Assembly (NCBI GenBank): GCA_013398275.1
Contig: VZSE01006140.1
Location: 372,001-436,000, forward strand
Direction: 5' to 3'
Length of the DNA stretch: 64,000 bases
DNA from: Promerops cafer
Taxonomy: Eukaryota > Chordata > Aves > Passeriformes > Nectariniidae
Under the pieces are notes generated by a model. The model had not been told where the DNA came from and made no database searches. It saw nothing but the letters and a program-made list of their open reading frames with translations. How positions within the stretch are numbered: position 1 is the stretch's first letter; every line of letters starts with the position of its first letter. This document shows positions 22,981 to 35,900 of this stretch, piece by piece. The position numbers and the translations under genes were made by a program.

Positions 22981-25900
22981 GTAAAAAGCCCAAGAGCAGC
23001 TTTGAGAAGAGGCTTCCAGGGGCTCTGAGCACCCAGGAACCTGCTGGATCCAGTGCAGTGAAAGCTGCCCAAATTCCGGGCTAGATTTGCACGTTTCATT
23101 TAATTTATGCTGTTTGCATCACCCCGTGGAGGCTTCTTGACAAGTGCTGGAGCACCCTTTGAAGCTGTGCTCCTCCTCCACTCGGTCACTGCTCGGGCAC
23201 AGACTCAGAGGTGACAATCTGGCCTGTCCCCGAGTCCCTGTGATCCCGACTGGAGCTGGTGTCAGGCAGACCAAGGCAGGAGCTGACACATGACAGCCTC
23301 TCCTGCTACCCAGAGAGGTTTGCAACAAGCAAAGAGAAGAGGATGGGAAATCAGGGAAAGATGAGAAACCTACAGGTTATCCACCCTCCTTCCCTGACAG
23401 AATGGATCTCTTCAAGATACTATTTCCAAATGGAAAAGGTCAAAGTTAATTATCAATAATAATTTCTTTTAAAGGTAGAATTAAGAGTTTTAGCCTGATA
23501 TGAAGAAGCCCAAGCTTGAGCCTGCCCTTCCTGTTCCTCAGGCCCCATTCCCACAAATTCTACCCCCTGGTACTGCAGCTGTGCAGCCTCAGCTCCCACA
23601 GCCTGGCAAACTGGGGCTGGACATTGCATTCCCCAAGGAGCTTTGGGCCTGCTTCTTTTAGAACTTTTGTGCAAAAAAGTGGGAATGAATCCAAAGGTTT
23701 ATCAATACCTTACTTGCCATTTTTTGGCTGAATCATTTAGAAAGTCCAGCTCCCTTTCTTCAGGAAAACCCAGTTTTCCCAGGCTTTGCTTTGCCTTTCT
23801 CCTACAGAGCCAGGGTGGGTGGAATGTTCTCAATGTTCTATTACCCAGGTCATAATAATCCTTCTGTATCTATGATTAAATGTCCTTCTTCAAGATTGCA
23901 GGTGCTTATGTCACTGTGGACAGGATATTTTAAAATTTTCTTCCTCACCCCTCAACTTTTGTTAACCTCTAGGAGAAGTTATGGAGGGGGAGAGAGGCAG
24001 GAAAGGTTTGAGCTTCTACGAAATAATTTTTTCATTCAGATCTTTATGCTTAAGAGACAGGGAGGTTTTTGTCATGAAGTGTTCTACAATGCCAGACTCT
24101 CAAAACAGTGATTATATTTAATGAAAAGCAGGCTACTATGATCTGGGACCCCCCTCAATATCCAATAATTGAGTTAATTTAAAAAGATTGGCTCAAAATA
24201 AACTTGTAGCTTCAAAGAGAAATGAGAAGTCGGTGAGAAAGCTCTTGGAGCAGCATCACCACTGTAAACAGTGAGGTTCAAAATGGGCTGAATGCAAAAA
24301 TTCACATGGAATGGCACAAAATAATTTCTGAGGCCCTGAATTCACAGGGGACTTTAATTTGTTGGGTTTGGGTTGGTGATTTTTTTCAAAATGGTCTTCT
24401 AAATTGCAGAAAACTGATGAGTAATATTTAATCTTCATGTTTGGGGATGGGATTTAAAAGTGCCCTCTGGACTGTAACTAATTCAGTGTAACACAAGCAC
24501 AGTCAAAGCAATGAAAATTCTCTCCTGACACTGCCAAACTCGCTGGGGGAGAGTTCAGGTGGAAACTGCACCTTCTGTGCTTTACAATGGGCTTCTTTAT
24601 TTCAGTTTCTAAACTCTTCTGTCCAGGACTTTGAAGACAAAGGCTGTTAATTGAGTTCTAGGGGTTTTGGGGAAAAAAAAAAAGAAAAAAAGAAGACTCC
24701 AAATTTACTTTATCAAAATGTTACAGAGTAAAATGAAATGTAATTAAAGTAAAATGGCCTGAAGAATATTGCTAATAGTCAATGCCTTTCTTTATGTAAC
24801 AGCTGGGGCTTTCTTTTAGCAATTATTCTAGTATTTTCTGTACTCATAATCATCTAGCTCAGATAAGTCCTTCACTGGTGGGATGTGTGACATCTCTTTG
24901 TATTTTGGGTCTTTGTAATAAGTTAAAAGGTTTTAACATCCAAAGGAATTCACTCATACCACAGGTAGAGTTGTTCAAATGGGAGTTCTTTGTGTTTAAA
25001 CTCTGTGAAACTCCAAATTTCTCCTCAAAGGTGGACTGACTTCAAACAGACCTTGAGCAAAGCAGACAAACTGAAGTTCCCTCAGATAAATATGGCCCAT
25101 CTGGAATTTTGCACTCTAATGGGCCTCAGAGGCTGGAAATGAAATTCCTCCCTCTGGAGAGGACAGTGTGTGCTGGAGCCTCACCCACTCCCAGCTGGAA
25201 TGTTCAAGTGATCTGCTGGGGGACTCTTGACAGGCCTCAGGGACAATCCAAACCCAGGCTGAGCTGGGTTAAATGCCCTCTGCAAACAGCAGGCTCCCCA
25301 TTCCTTCCTGGAACTGCTGTTTCCATGCAGATCCCTTGGATCCATGAGAGCTGATGTTACCTGGTTTCCCCTGGGTTAGGTTTGATCCCGATGGGTTTTC
25401 TGCTGTTCCTTTGCACACAGCTGCTGTGCACTGAGCCAGGCTTTATTTTGGTGGAGGACTGAGCACTGCAGCTCCCACCCAAGCCTTGTTCTGCCAACAG
25501 CTGCAGCATCCAGGTGCTGTTCCAGTGTTGAGTGAACCTTTGTAGATCCCAGATTTGAGGCTCCTCAAATACACAATTTCTATAAAGCACCACAAGCCAT
25601 TACAAAAGGAGCCTTAAAACCTTTGGAAAATATGGAATTGTTAAAGGCACCTGTCTGAACTCATGGGGAGTGCACAGGGACCAGCTCAGCCTTTGCCTCC
25701 ACCCCTCTGCAAAGAACTTTAATCTGGCCAAGTGGAAATATTCCTGACTGTGCCATTTAGCTTTGCTGGGGACAAACTGAAGAGTGCCTGTCAAGCTTAG
25801 CCCTAATCTACTGAGAAAAGCTGCCATGATCACCTCAGAGGAACTTCCTATCAGTGTGATGTGGAGTTACATCTGAGCCAGGTAACAAAAGCCAGTTGAG

Positions 25901-27782
25901 TTCACTGTGCTACCCAGGCTGTTCAATAAATCCCTGGGCAGCCTGTCATCTCTAAATATGCAATTATATTGCACATCACCTGTCCCTGAGGAGCAGCCAA
26001 AGGGGTGGGGTATGGCAAAGACACAGCTTTGGGTCAAGTGATCCCCCCGTGGTGGAGGCACGTGAACACACCTGACAGGTCAGATGCTAAACTCACAAAT
26101 ATTCTGCTCTGCACAGTTTGAGTGGGCACTGATTACTCTGTCACCTCGCAGGACTTGTCTCTTTAATTTTTTAAAAATAATCCGGATCATTGTTTTTAAT
26201 TTGCCTTACAGGGGAAATTTTGCTTTCCAGCCTTATTGCAACCCATTGCCTATTTGGGATGTCAGGGTTGTCATTGCTTCATGCTGCACCCTCACAGGCC
26301 TTGATACAATCTCATTCCAAATAGTTCAGGTAATCAGTGTTTTCAGATTCTCTAAGTTCACAAAAATTCTTGTTTCTGAACTCTTCTGGTGAAGAGCAGA
26401 AGTGCATTTATAAATGCACACAAACCAGTCCACAAAACATTTTTTGCTACCTGGTAGTTCATGAAAAATTCTATCTTGGCTGTGACAATTCCAATTCTAT
26501 CATTAGCTGGCAAAAAATGAAAAATAGGATTATCCACTGCATCTTTCAGTACTGAGTAACTTTAAAAGTGTTTGGAAGGTGTTTTGTCTATAATTTGTTC
26601 TGATATTATAGTAATTACATTCTTCCAACAAAGCAGGCATGAAAATAAGAAATACCTCCTTTCATCACAGTCCCTCAGACTCCATCAATGCCTTTTGGTG
26701 ACAGCAGAGGATGATTGCCTGTGTTTAAACCCTCAGTGGCTCTGAGCAATTTCATGAAAACTTGGAGCTGTTGAAGATTTTCTGTCTGAAATTGGCCTCC
26801 AGTCATTTAAAAAGTAACAAAACTAAGGGTAGCTTAAAACCATGTGGAGGAGCAAGACAAATTCCTGCACAGGAGTTGAATTCTATTTGGAGGATTAGAG
26901 GTGAAGATGCCTTGTCTCTTCCAGGTGAATATTCCAGATGTGGCAGCACAATTGGGTAGGCAGCGCAGTTTGCAGTGATTAAAGCTTTGTCCTTTGGCAC
27001 CACCGCTGCACTTCAGCGTCTCTGACTTCCCCATTTAAATGCAAATGGCCTCAGTGAAAAGGCAGTTCCATGGCAGTGCCTAAGTTTAGCAGGAGCTCCC
27101 ATCGTGATGCCTCTTAATCAGGGCAACTCCTGCACAAAGGTGACTGACAAGGCAGCTCCTTTATCCTCTGGTAAAATCAAAATAGGTCACTCAATAATTC
27201 CAGAATGTTTCCGGGCACCAGGTTCAACAAGGTCTTTGTGAACGAGATAATTCAGCCGGTTCTGCAGCTTCCCTAGCTCAAGACAAATGGGTTCCTTTAC
27301 CTGCAGGTTTTTTGCTATTACTCTTCTTAATGATCTGAATTACTTCTCCAGTTTTAAAGATGTACATTTTAAGTGACCTGGCAGATTTCACATCCTCCCA
27401 CTTCATCCTTTGGATCATTTTTGCCTCAGATTCAGCCAGGTGCAAAGCAGTGATTCTGTACTGGGTACAGGCTCTGCTCTTGGTTCTGTCCACAGGGAAA
27501 GAATGGGGAGATAGAAGGGAGTTGTTTCTGGATAACACATTTAAATTCCTTTTACATTAGCTGTTTGTGTGTTCATCAAACATTTATTCACTGTGATCAG
27601 GAGAAACAATTTCCTTATCCCTGGAAGCACCACAAGTAGAGTTAAATCTTTGAGGAACAAGCTGCTGCTGCCACTGAATCACTCCCTAGCTGCTGGTACT
27701 CAAGCCCTTCCAGAGGCAAACTAAACCAATTCCCAGATGCTCCCAGATTCCAGTTTCTGAATGGACTTCATGCCAAGATGAA
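22981..27782. other. Intergenic sequence without a recognisable gene
   Basis: Short frames only, with an A-rich tract at about 24668-24693. No exon, CR1 fragment or RNA gene that I can support. Confidence 0.6.
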
Positions 27783-28003
27783 GCTTATTTTCCATGGTTA
27801 GGATGAGGCTCTGATGTAGTAGAGATTTTAGCAACGCACTGAGTCATGCTGGGCTCCAAAACCTCTCTGGGGTGCTCTGCTGGCCACTAAACTGATAAAC
27901 CAGGGTGATTTTATCATCTCTGAATCCCAGTGCAGGAGTTTGGGATTCAAGTCTCACAGAGACAGAGGCAAGGAGAAAACCAAACTTCTCAAGCGCAGAC
28001 ACA
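27783..28003 (+). repeat. 221-bp direct repeat, copy 2, flanked by near-identical short repeats
   Basis: The copy matches 22630-22850 at 220 of 221 positions. It is bracketed exactly by AAGATGAA (27775-27782) on the left and AAGATTGAA (28004-28012) on the right. This looks like an imperfect target-site duplication and suggests that this is the inserted copy. The near-identity means a recent event or gene conversion. No transposase or reverse transcriptase is encoded. Confidence 0.9.
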
Positions 28004-28399
28004 AAGATTGAAGGAGATCCTAAAGCAGAGGACACGGGGGTAATTTCATCCAAAACAGAGATTTCAATCTTTTCAATTTGGCCCCACTAATTACTCCAGT
28101 TCAAGGTTTGTTTTGAAATACAGGATGAAGGGATGCCCCATGAAAATAAGAGGCTTTGTAGATAACACTGACCAAAGAGATGTGACAGAGCTGCTTGAAT
28201 ATTAACATCATTCACAAATTACTTTTGAGGCTTGGAAATAATATTTGTTTTCTGTTGGGATGTAAGAAACTCTGCAACTGTGTTAACCTTCCTATTGCTC
28301 CAAATGCAGTCTCCTAAAAGGGACAACTCTCCCTCAAGTGAGGGCAAACGTGGTTTAAATATTTATCCATGGAATGAACTGCATCAGTTTAAACTTGGA

Positions 28400-28484
28400 G
28401 GAGGTGGGAGAGGATGGACACTGCAGGACTGGAGGTGGGAGAGGATGGACACTGCAGGACTGGAGGTGGGACAGGATGGACACA
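28400..28484. repeat. 31-bp tandem repeat, 2.7 copies
   Basis: The unit starts GGAGGTGGGAGAGGATGGAC and continues ACTGCAGGACT. Units start at 28400, 28431 and 28462. The first two are identical; the third has one change before it stops after about 23 bases. Confidence 0.9.
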
Positions 28485-31429
28485 GGCTCCTCTGGCTGAC
28501 CATCCAAGAAGGGAACTGCTCCACCCACTACAGCACTGCTGCCTTTTGCTAACAACAACCTCCAGAGACCAGGAGGCCAAAATCAGGCAGAGCAGCTCAG
28601 CTGACCCTGGGAGATATCATCAGTGTGCAGCAGGCAGCTCTATATTTAGTTCAGTTAACGTCACTTGTCACACATGGGGATGCACTTTACCTCCATGGTG
28701 TGTTTGAGAGGCAGATAAGCTTTGCCTCCACACCCCTCATTTTGTATTTGTGATTAGTTCTCTGGGCTCAGCTGCACTGCTCACTCAGCAGGAGGAATGG
28801 CTGAGGATTTCAAGCTGGAGAGGGAAACAGGACTTTACAAAAAGCCAGCAGCCCCTTATTTCCTCCTCCCTCATCCAGGAGCCCCAAGTCCCCTGGGCAG
28901 GTGTTTGGCCAGGGACTCATTTGCCTGCAGCAGGGCAGTTGCAGGCCAGTGTGACTAAGCCAAAAGCACAGATTGTGTTTAGGCTGGGTAAAATAAGCCA
29001 TGGTCTTGAGGTTAGGCCTTCACACACAGGAACACCTCTGCCAGGTCCTCTGGCCCAGGAGAGGCTGGCTGTGAGTCCTCTAACCCCAGTGCTGCATTTC
29101 TCACTTAAACAGAAATGATAAACAAGCAGTGCTCATTCCCAATAACCTCCTCTCCTAACCCGGCTTGTCAGGTCTGTGCTTGCTGCAGGGCCCACTGTGG
29201 GGAATCACTTGATTCAAATCCTTTGATTTAGAGTTTTCCTGGAGCTCCTTCAATCAGAGCAGCACTGCCTGACCAGTCCCTGTTGCCCCCTGAAACCAGC
29301 ATCAAACTAGCCAGGGCTGAGCACTGTGGCACAGTGAAATGGAGGGGTTTGTACCCAAGCAGTATCCAGGCACCAGGCTGCCAATTGCTCAAAAGGAAAA
29401 GTTTATTTTTTAATATGGAAAAAGATGTTGGCATTCTGCAGCAATTAAAGGGGAAGTGGGGGCACAGGAGGGAGGGAGTCAGATCAGCAGGCACAAATTT
29501 GACCGTGGCAAGGTTGTTAAATGAAAAGTGAGAATTGAGGATGGAAAAGAGGGAGAAATGTCAGAATTTAACACAATTTACTCAGACACGCTCAGGAAGC
29601 AGATAAAAAAGTCATGCAAATGCTCAATCCTCTCACCTATAAAGTGATCCAATGTACTGCCTGGTGTTTATGTTTACTCTTCCACTGAGAGCACTAAGCA
29701 CTGTTCCAAACCTCTGGAATCTCTGTTCTTTTAAGGGGATTTACTGGCTGGGCCAATGGCTTAGGATTTAGTGCTTTGGGAATTCTGTTCTTTGTTGTAT
29801 TCCTGTTCTTGCTCTGTAGTTTCTAAATGAAGGTCACTAATGCAGCTCTTACTCTGGAGAAGTACAAAACTCATTTTCTCTAGAAAGGACAGCAAACACT
29901 GCAAATAACTCCACCTACAACATATCTGGCAGTTGCTATTGTCAGCCTTAACAAATGTTTCTCCAAAAGACATTATGTAGATATCATTATGTATAGAGAT
30001 GCATAAATTAGTGACCAAAATTAGCTCAAGTAGCTGATAGAGAAAAACATTTCTTGCAGGCAGGGTCAGCATTTGACTGGGCCAAGTTCCAACTAAGCAA
30101 CTCATTTAATAGGGATAAGTAAACACTGGAAAACAAAGCAGCTGAGAGCTTTTGTTGTGTGGCACAGACATATCCAGCAATATTTCTGTCCTGCATTTCC
30201 CACTGTGGATCTGCTGTTTCTCACTCTGTGATTATGTCCCTCTGCCAGGTGCATTCAGCTCAGGGGAACAGGTAGAGACAGACTTGACTGAACTGTTAAG
30301 CCCTGTAAGAAAAACTTCTCCAGATCTCAGCTGTCTCAGATGTACCCAGTGTTCCAGGCATAAGTTTTGCAGTGCTGCTGGTTTTCAGCTAAAAACAAAG
30401 ATGAAAATTGGGGTTTGCTTTAAAAATGGATTGAAGGTACTGAAAGAAAACATCTTCTTGGTGTCTCAAAGTTGTGACTTTGAGAGTTGAGGCTCTCTGG
30501 GACCTCTTCAGAATTCAGTGTTTAAGTGTGGATCAGGCTGTGAGTGAGTTCTGAACCCTGTAATGCCCAAACAGTTTAGTGACTGGAATTTCTACAGCCA
30601 GACTTTGAAGAGGAGACAGAAAATCAAGTGTTTTGAATGCAGGGACTTGTCACTATCAGTCACTGGGGTCCCTCATGTACCAAAACCAAACACTGAGCAC
30701 AGGTGGGTGGCTGTTTTCTGTGCTGTGCCTGAAGATCAGCTCTGTCTTTAGGAAGGTCAAGAAAAACTGAAATGAGGAACATGAAAAAGGAGGAACAGAG
30801 TGTCTCAAATCTAGGATGCTGCTCATCCCTGCAGCAGCACAGCTACAGATTGCAAAAAGCACAAGATGTTGGCCAAGATGGCTTAGAGCTGGCAAACTCC
30901 ATGGAAGCAGAAGTTCAGAAGGAATATGACTCAGGTTCTGCAGAGAAAAGCATGAAAGGAAGATTATGTGGAACAAAATGATGCTGGGAATGTGGAGTGG
31001 ATGATCAGGATGAAGGGGAACACAAGAGTGATCTGAACAAGCATTCATTTGAGACAAAAAATGAGCCAACAATGAACCAAAAAAATGGTAAAAATATCAG
31101 ATGTCTCTCTCCACTAGAATTTAATTTCTTCACTGTTTGGTGGTGGAGGTCCAAACCAAAACATGAGTGAGTGAATGCTGCTCACTGTGTGCTTGTGTCC
31201 ATGACCTGCAGACACAATGTCTAAAATCTGTGATTTGAATGTGCTGTCTCCCTCCACCAACAGGTGCTGACAGAGTGAAGCAAGCCAGAAGCTGAATAAT
31301 GAAAAGTAATGTAATTTTCAAAATCTGTAACTTATTTTCTCCCTTTTCCTTAATATCAAGCTAAAATAGAGCAAATTTTCTCAAAATGTACTCTGATGTA
31401 GGGTCATGTTCCCAGAAGTTAGTTGGCTT

Positions 31430-31553
31430 TGTGGTTTTGCTTTTTCTGGATGTTTTTTATTTGGGTAGTTTATGGGGTGGTATTTTGTTTTGTTTGAGGG
31501 GGTTTTTTTGTTTGTTTCGGATTTTTTGGTTGTTGTTTGTTGGGGCTTCTTTT
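31430..31553. repeat. T/G-rich low-complexity tract
   Basis: The + strand consists almost only of T and G, with TTTG and TTTTG runs (for example GTTTTGTTTGAGGGGGTTTT). It is simple sequence; no element boundaries are visible. Confidence 0.75.
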
Positions 31554-32880
31554 ACCAAGGAACTATAAAGAAGTTTCTTCCACAGAGATATTGGAATTTC
31601 TTCCAAAGTCATTCTCCTGTCACAGAATTTGACATTCACAACCCACAGTAACATCACACAGATCCACATGAACATGACTCCAAATAAATGCTTTATGAGG
31701 GTACCTCTGTGTACCCCTGCTGAAAACAGATTTTGCTGGTCAGACTTCTCTGCTCAGCTGAGTTACTCAGCCATGTGTAAGTGGTACCAGCAGAGGGTTA
31801 CCTGATTTAAATCCAGCTATTCTGATTTGCTTCTCCTAATTTCGATCTTGAGGAGCTGAGTCAAGTGGGTTTGCACCACTTGTAGCATTTGCAGATTGCC
31901 TGGAAAGTGTCAGGGAATGCAGCCATTCCTGGAGAGTTTGTGAACTCAAGAAGACTCAGTCCCCTGAATCCCTCTCCAAAGACTGTTGGAGAATTTACTT
32001 TTGTTTCCTAAAAACCTTCATTTCCTTTCAGAGGAGTCAAAATTAACTAAATATCGCTGTCTGAACCAAGCTCTTCCACCCAGCAGTCTTCTGGGCAGAG
32101 GAGCACTGGGTTTGTGGCTCATCCATCTGCATCCTGGAGGAACAAGCACAGGAAAATGCCACCTCCTTTAAGTCCCAGCTGCACCCAGAGGCTCTCCTGT
32201 GTCCCTGTCCTGGGCACCTCTGCAGGCCTGGGAACAATCCAGGTAGGAACATTCCTGCTGTGCTCCTCCATGGACACCATGCCCTGGGCATGTCCCTGCA
32301 GTCTGAAGTATCAGAGTGACACACACCCACTGCCATGTCCCTCCAGCCACAGAATTCCTCCTGGGAGCCTCTCAGCAGCTTGGCTGCCACATCAGGTCAG
32401 CTCCAGTGGCAGAAAGGAGCTGCAGCACAGCCAGAACCTCCCCACTGGCCCCTCTCAGAACACCTTCCCAGGACTGTAGTGAAGAGCTTTGTGCGTGTGG
32501 TGAGTGTCGTGGGAGTCAGGTCCTCACTTCCAAAGCTACCCAGGGGAGAAGAAAGGCAACTCCCCTGGGAAACCCCCCAGAAAGGGGGTCTGGGCCTTGT
32601 CAGACTGTGTAAAGCACAAAGGGTGAGTTCCTCAGGCACAGTGCTCCTGGCAATTCCCACTTCCTGTCTCCCAGAGCTTCTCTAAGTGCTGCTCTGCTGC
32701 TGTGACATCTGACTTTGAAGGAGCAGAGTCATGAGTGACACAGGTCCTTACAGCCCCTGACATGGACATTGCCATTATGTAATCTGTGTGCCAGCCCAAG
32801 TTTATTTTTACAAGCATTTCTGTGCCCTCCATAAGCACTTGGCAATTACTGTGACACATGCTCCATGATTTGGGGACATG

Positions 32881-32935
32881 GGATTGAAAAGGACATCACT
32901 GGTTCACAGAGTGCAGCCTCCTGCAAATCATCCTG
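32881..32935 (-). mobile_element. Possible ancient CR1 fragment
   Basis: GGATTGAAAAGGACATCACTGG followed by GTGCAGCCTCCTGC roughly follows the order 'ggttggaagggacc ... atc ... gtccaaccccctgc' of a reversed CR1 tail. Divergence is high, so this may be chance resemblance. Confidence 0.25.
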
Positions 32936-35900
32936 TTAACGAGTTAATCAAGCTTTAATTTGGGACTAGGTACGGAGTCTGCCTGTGCTGCTCCTGCTGG
33001 ATTCCATTCTGGAGCCCATTCCTGAGTTAGCAGGAGAGGTGTGGAGGTGAGGGGATGGACACTGAGGATGTTCTGCACGGGAAACAGGCAGGGAAATGCT
33101 GCTGCCTCCAGAAAAGTGCCTAAACGGGAAGAAGCCTGCAGGTGTTGTTCCCTGATCCTCTGTGTCTGAGCAGATGTGCACCCTGAGGAGCCCAAGTGTG
33201 CCTGGAGCTGAGGAGAAAGCAGATTCCACAGAGCTCCAGTGCACAGCTCAGTGCTGCTCTCCCTGCAGAGCTGTGCAGGCTGCCCGAGAGATGTGCCAGA
33301 GGAGATTTTAGGGAAGGGCATCAGAGCCCTGGTGGGTCACGGTGCCAAAAGGTAACAAAGCATCGACTTCATAACTTTTCTTTGTTCTTCTCTTCAGACT
33401 CAGAATCAGAACAATTTTGCATCAAAATTCGATTTGCATGGATTATATTTCACTTTATATCGATTTAATTAGATACTTAAAAATTTTAAAACATTAATTT
33501 TGAATCATTTCAAGTCTAAAACTTGAGGGACTTTTTTACTCTTATGTTTATTTTTACGTTATTTTTTCTATCAACAGGACTGGTGCTGAGAATAACAGAT
33601 GCAAAGTGGGAAGGTGTTTCAGTATGCAAGAAGAAGACATCTTGCTCTAGAAAAAAAGAAAATATTCATCAAAATAAGCAGCAGGCTTTGCTTAATCATT
33701 GTTTCTTTGTTAGAGATCAGCTCAATTTTAGTGTTATTGAAAAAGAAGAATTAAAAAATACCCAGCCAGGCCTTCAGCTTATACATCTCCATGTAAACTT
33801 ATTTTGTAGCTGAAATCAGTGTTCAGGGACAGTCCTTTGTGCTGATTTCTCCTCACCTGACCCCCAGGACAGCCTGGTGTAGGCAAGCATCAGTCTAAGG
33901 ACTGTTTGCAGACAGTGACTCCTCCTGGTGACAGAATTTTGGGGTCAGTGTTTGCTCGTGTTCACCCAGCCCAGACCCCAGGAAGAACCAGACTGTGCAG
34001 AACACCAGGAATCTTGGTTTGCACTGAGACCAGAATTTGTTTTTCTAGAAACCAAAAGTATTTCATGACCAGATGTAGAAAGAAGATGATGCAGCTGTGC
34101 TCCCTTGCTATAACAAAACTTAGTCTTTCTCATGTAGATGATCATTCCTCTCATGCCATACAAATTTAGAAACTATCATCTCTGGAAGCACAACCTTTTA
34201 ATCCAAAGGAAGGTTAGGAATAAGCATTGCTAGGAGTGGTACCAGTATTTCCCAAGGTTTGTAGCACAGGTGTAAGGGAGCTCACAGCACTCAGTGACCA
34301 TGTGGGAATAACTTTCCCTCTGGAAATGGAATACAGGTGAATAAAAGCCTGGGCCAGGACACTGAGATAACAAGCTGCACTACAGAATAAAATGCCTCAG
34401 TGTCCTCACTGACCTCAGGTGTTCAGAGACCCAGCAGTCCATCCCATTCCGAAGGGAGGCTGCTGCTATTGGATTTTCTGTAAAAGGCTCAGTATCCTTA
34501 ACCTTAAACAAATGATTGCTTTCTGTTTGATTTTCTTTGGTGATATGAGAGATGTGGGAGAGATTTGATTTGAAAGCTTTGAAGGCCTGAGCTCTGCCCT
34601 GGGCTGGCACTTTCTCTGGACCCCCTCAAGCTGGTGATGTCCTTCCTATCCAGCTCTTAGGTGATGCTTCTGTTCTAACTCCACTGCTGTCTGAGAAGTG
34701 ATAATCAATTATGTTCTCTCCCTTTTTTCCCTCCCACTTTCTGGCTGCACTGTCTATTAGCCTGCGAGCTCTTTGGCAGGAGGAATGAGAGTCACCATCT
34801 GCCTGTGCAGTGAGGAGCACTCTGAGATGCAAAAGAAGAGAAATGCTTATGATAGCTCATCAAAAGATCAATTAATATTAAGGCAGAAAACACTGAAGTC
34901 AGGAATTCCCAACTTGTCCCAGCTTTGAATTCCACTTTTATCAGACAAATACTATCAAAAACTCCTCTGAATTACTGGGGACCCTTCTTGAAGCTGCCAA
35001 ATGTTTGAGCTGCAACTGCAAATCTGGTAAAGCTCTCTGTGGAAAGGCTGAGCACTGAGAGAAGCTGGTTCCTCTGTGGAAAGGCTGAGGAAGACACAAC
35101 GGTACAACTGAGAAATCCCTTAAATCTTTGTAGCCAATGACCTCAGGAATTACCTGGTAAATGTTTAGCAGAACCTCTGCTCCCTAAAACAAAAGCTACA
35201 AATGGTTCTCAGCACTCTACAGCAAGCTAAAGCCATAAAATTTGCAACTCCAAAGCCACAAATCACGGATGTAAAAGTTGCAGTTACACAAGAGCACTGG
35301 ATAAAATATTAGAAGCTATGATCTATAATACAAGCTGTGTCTCCTGCTGTCTGTCAGTGAGAGGGTGTCACTGAGCACTTCTGCACACCCTTGGTAAGAA
35401 TGAGACATCTGACTCCCCTGCAAGTGCTGCAGACAATCAGTTTTTCCTTCATTTTTGCATGTCCCAAGCTGCCAAGTCCTTGGAACAAAAGATGATGATA
35501 ATAACAGATTAACTCTTCTTTTCTGAGCTCAGTCCAGGGAGCTGTCACAACATGGTTTGTGCAATATTCTCTAACAACCTGCAGTTAGACAGTCAAAGAT
35601 GTTTTTGAAATAATGATGGCAGTTGCTCTAAGGTAAATCTCTAAGTTTTGATAAAGTAGCAATCTCCTTCAGCTAAATCCACATAGGTGAAAGGAGAAAG
35701 AGAATGAACAGCAACATCTCATTCCTTCCCTTTCACAGAAGCCTCAGCCAGCTTAGCACTGATCCCATGTAGCTGTGTACCCAGGCAATGAGCCCCTGGG
35801 GACTCAAAACTGGAGTCCTTACATTCTGAAAGAGACAATTAGCTTTTCTGTGCCTAAATTTCTGCTCCTTGAAGAATGGGAATGAAAGCAAATTGATGAG

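Noticed and set aside
32043..32690. Overlapping ORFs of 98-121 codons on both strands
   Set aside because: Same pattern of simultaneous open frames on both strands, with no recognisable protein.
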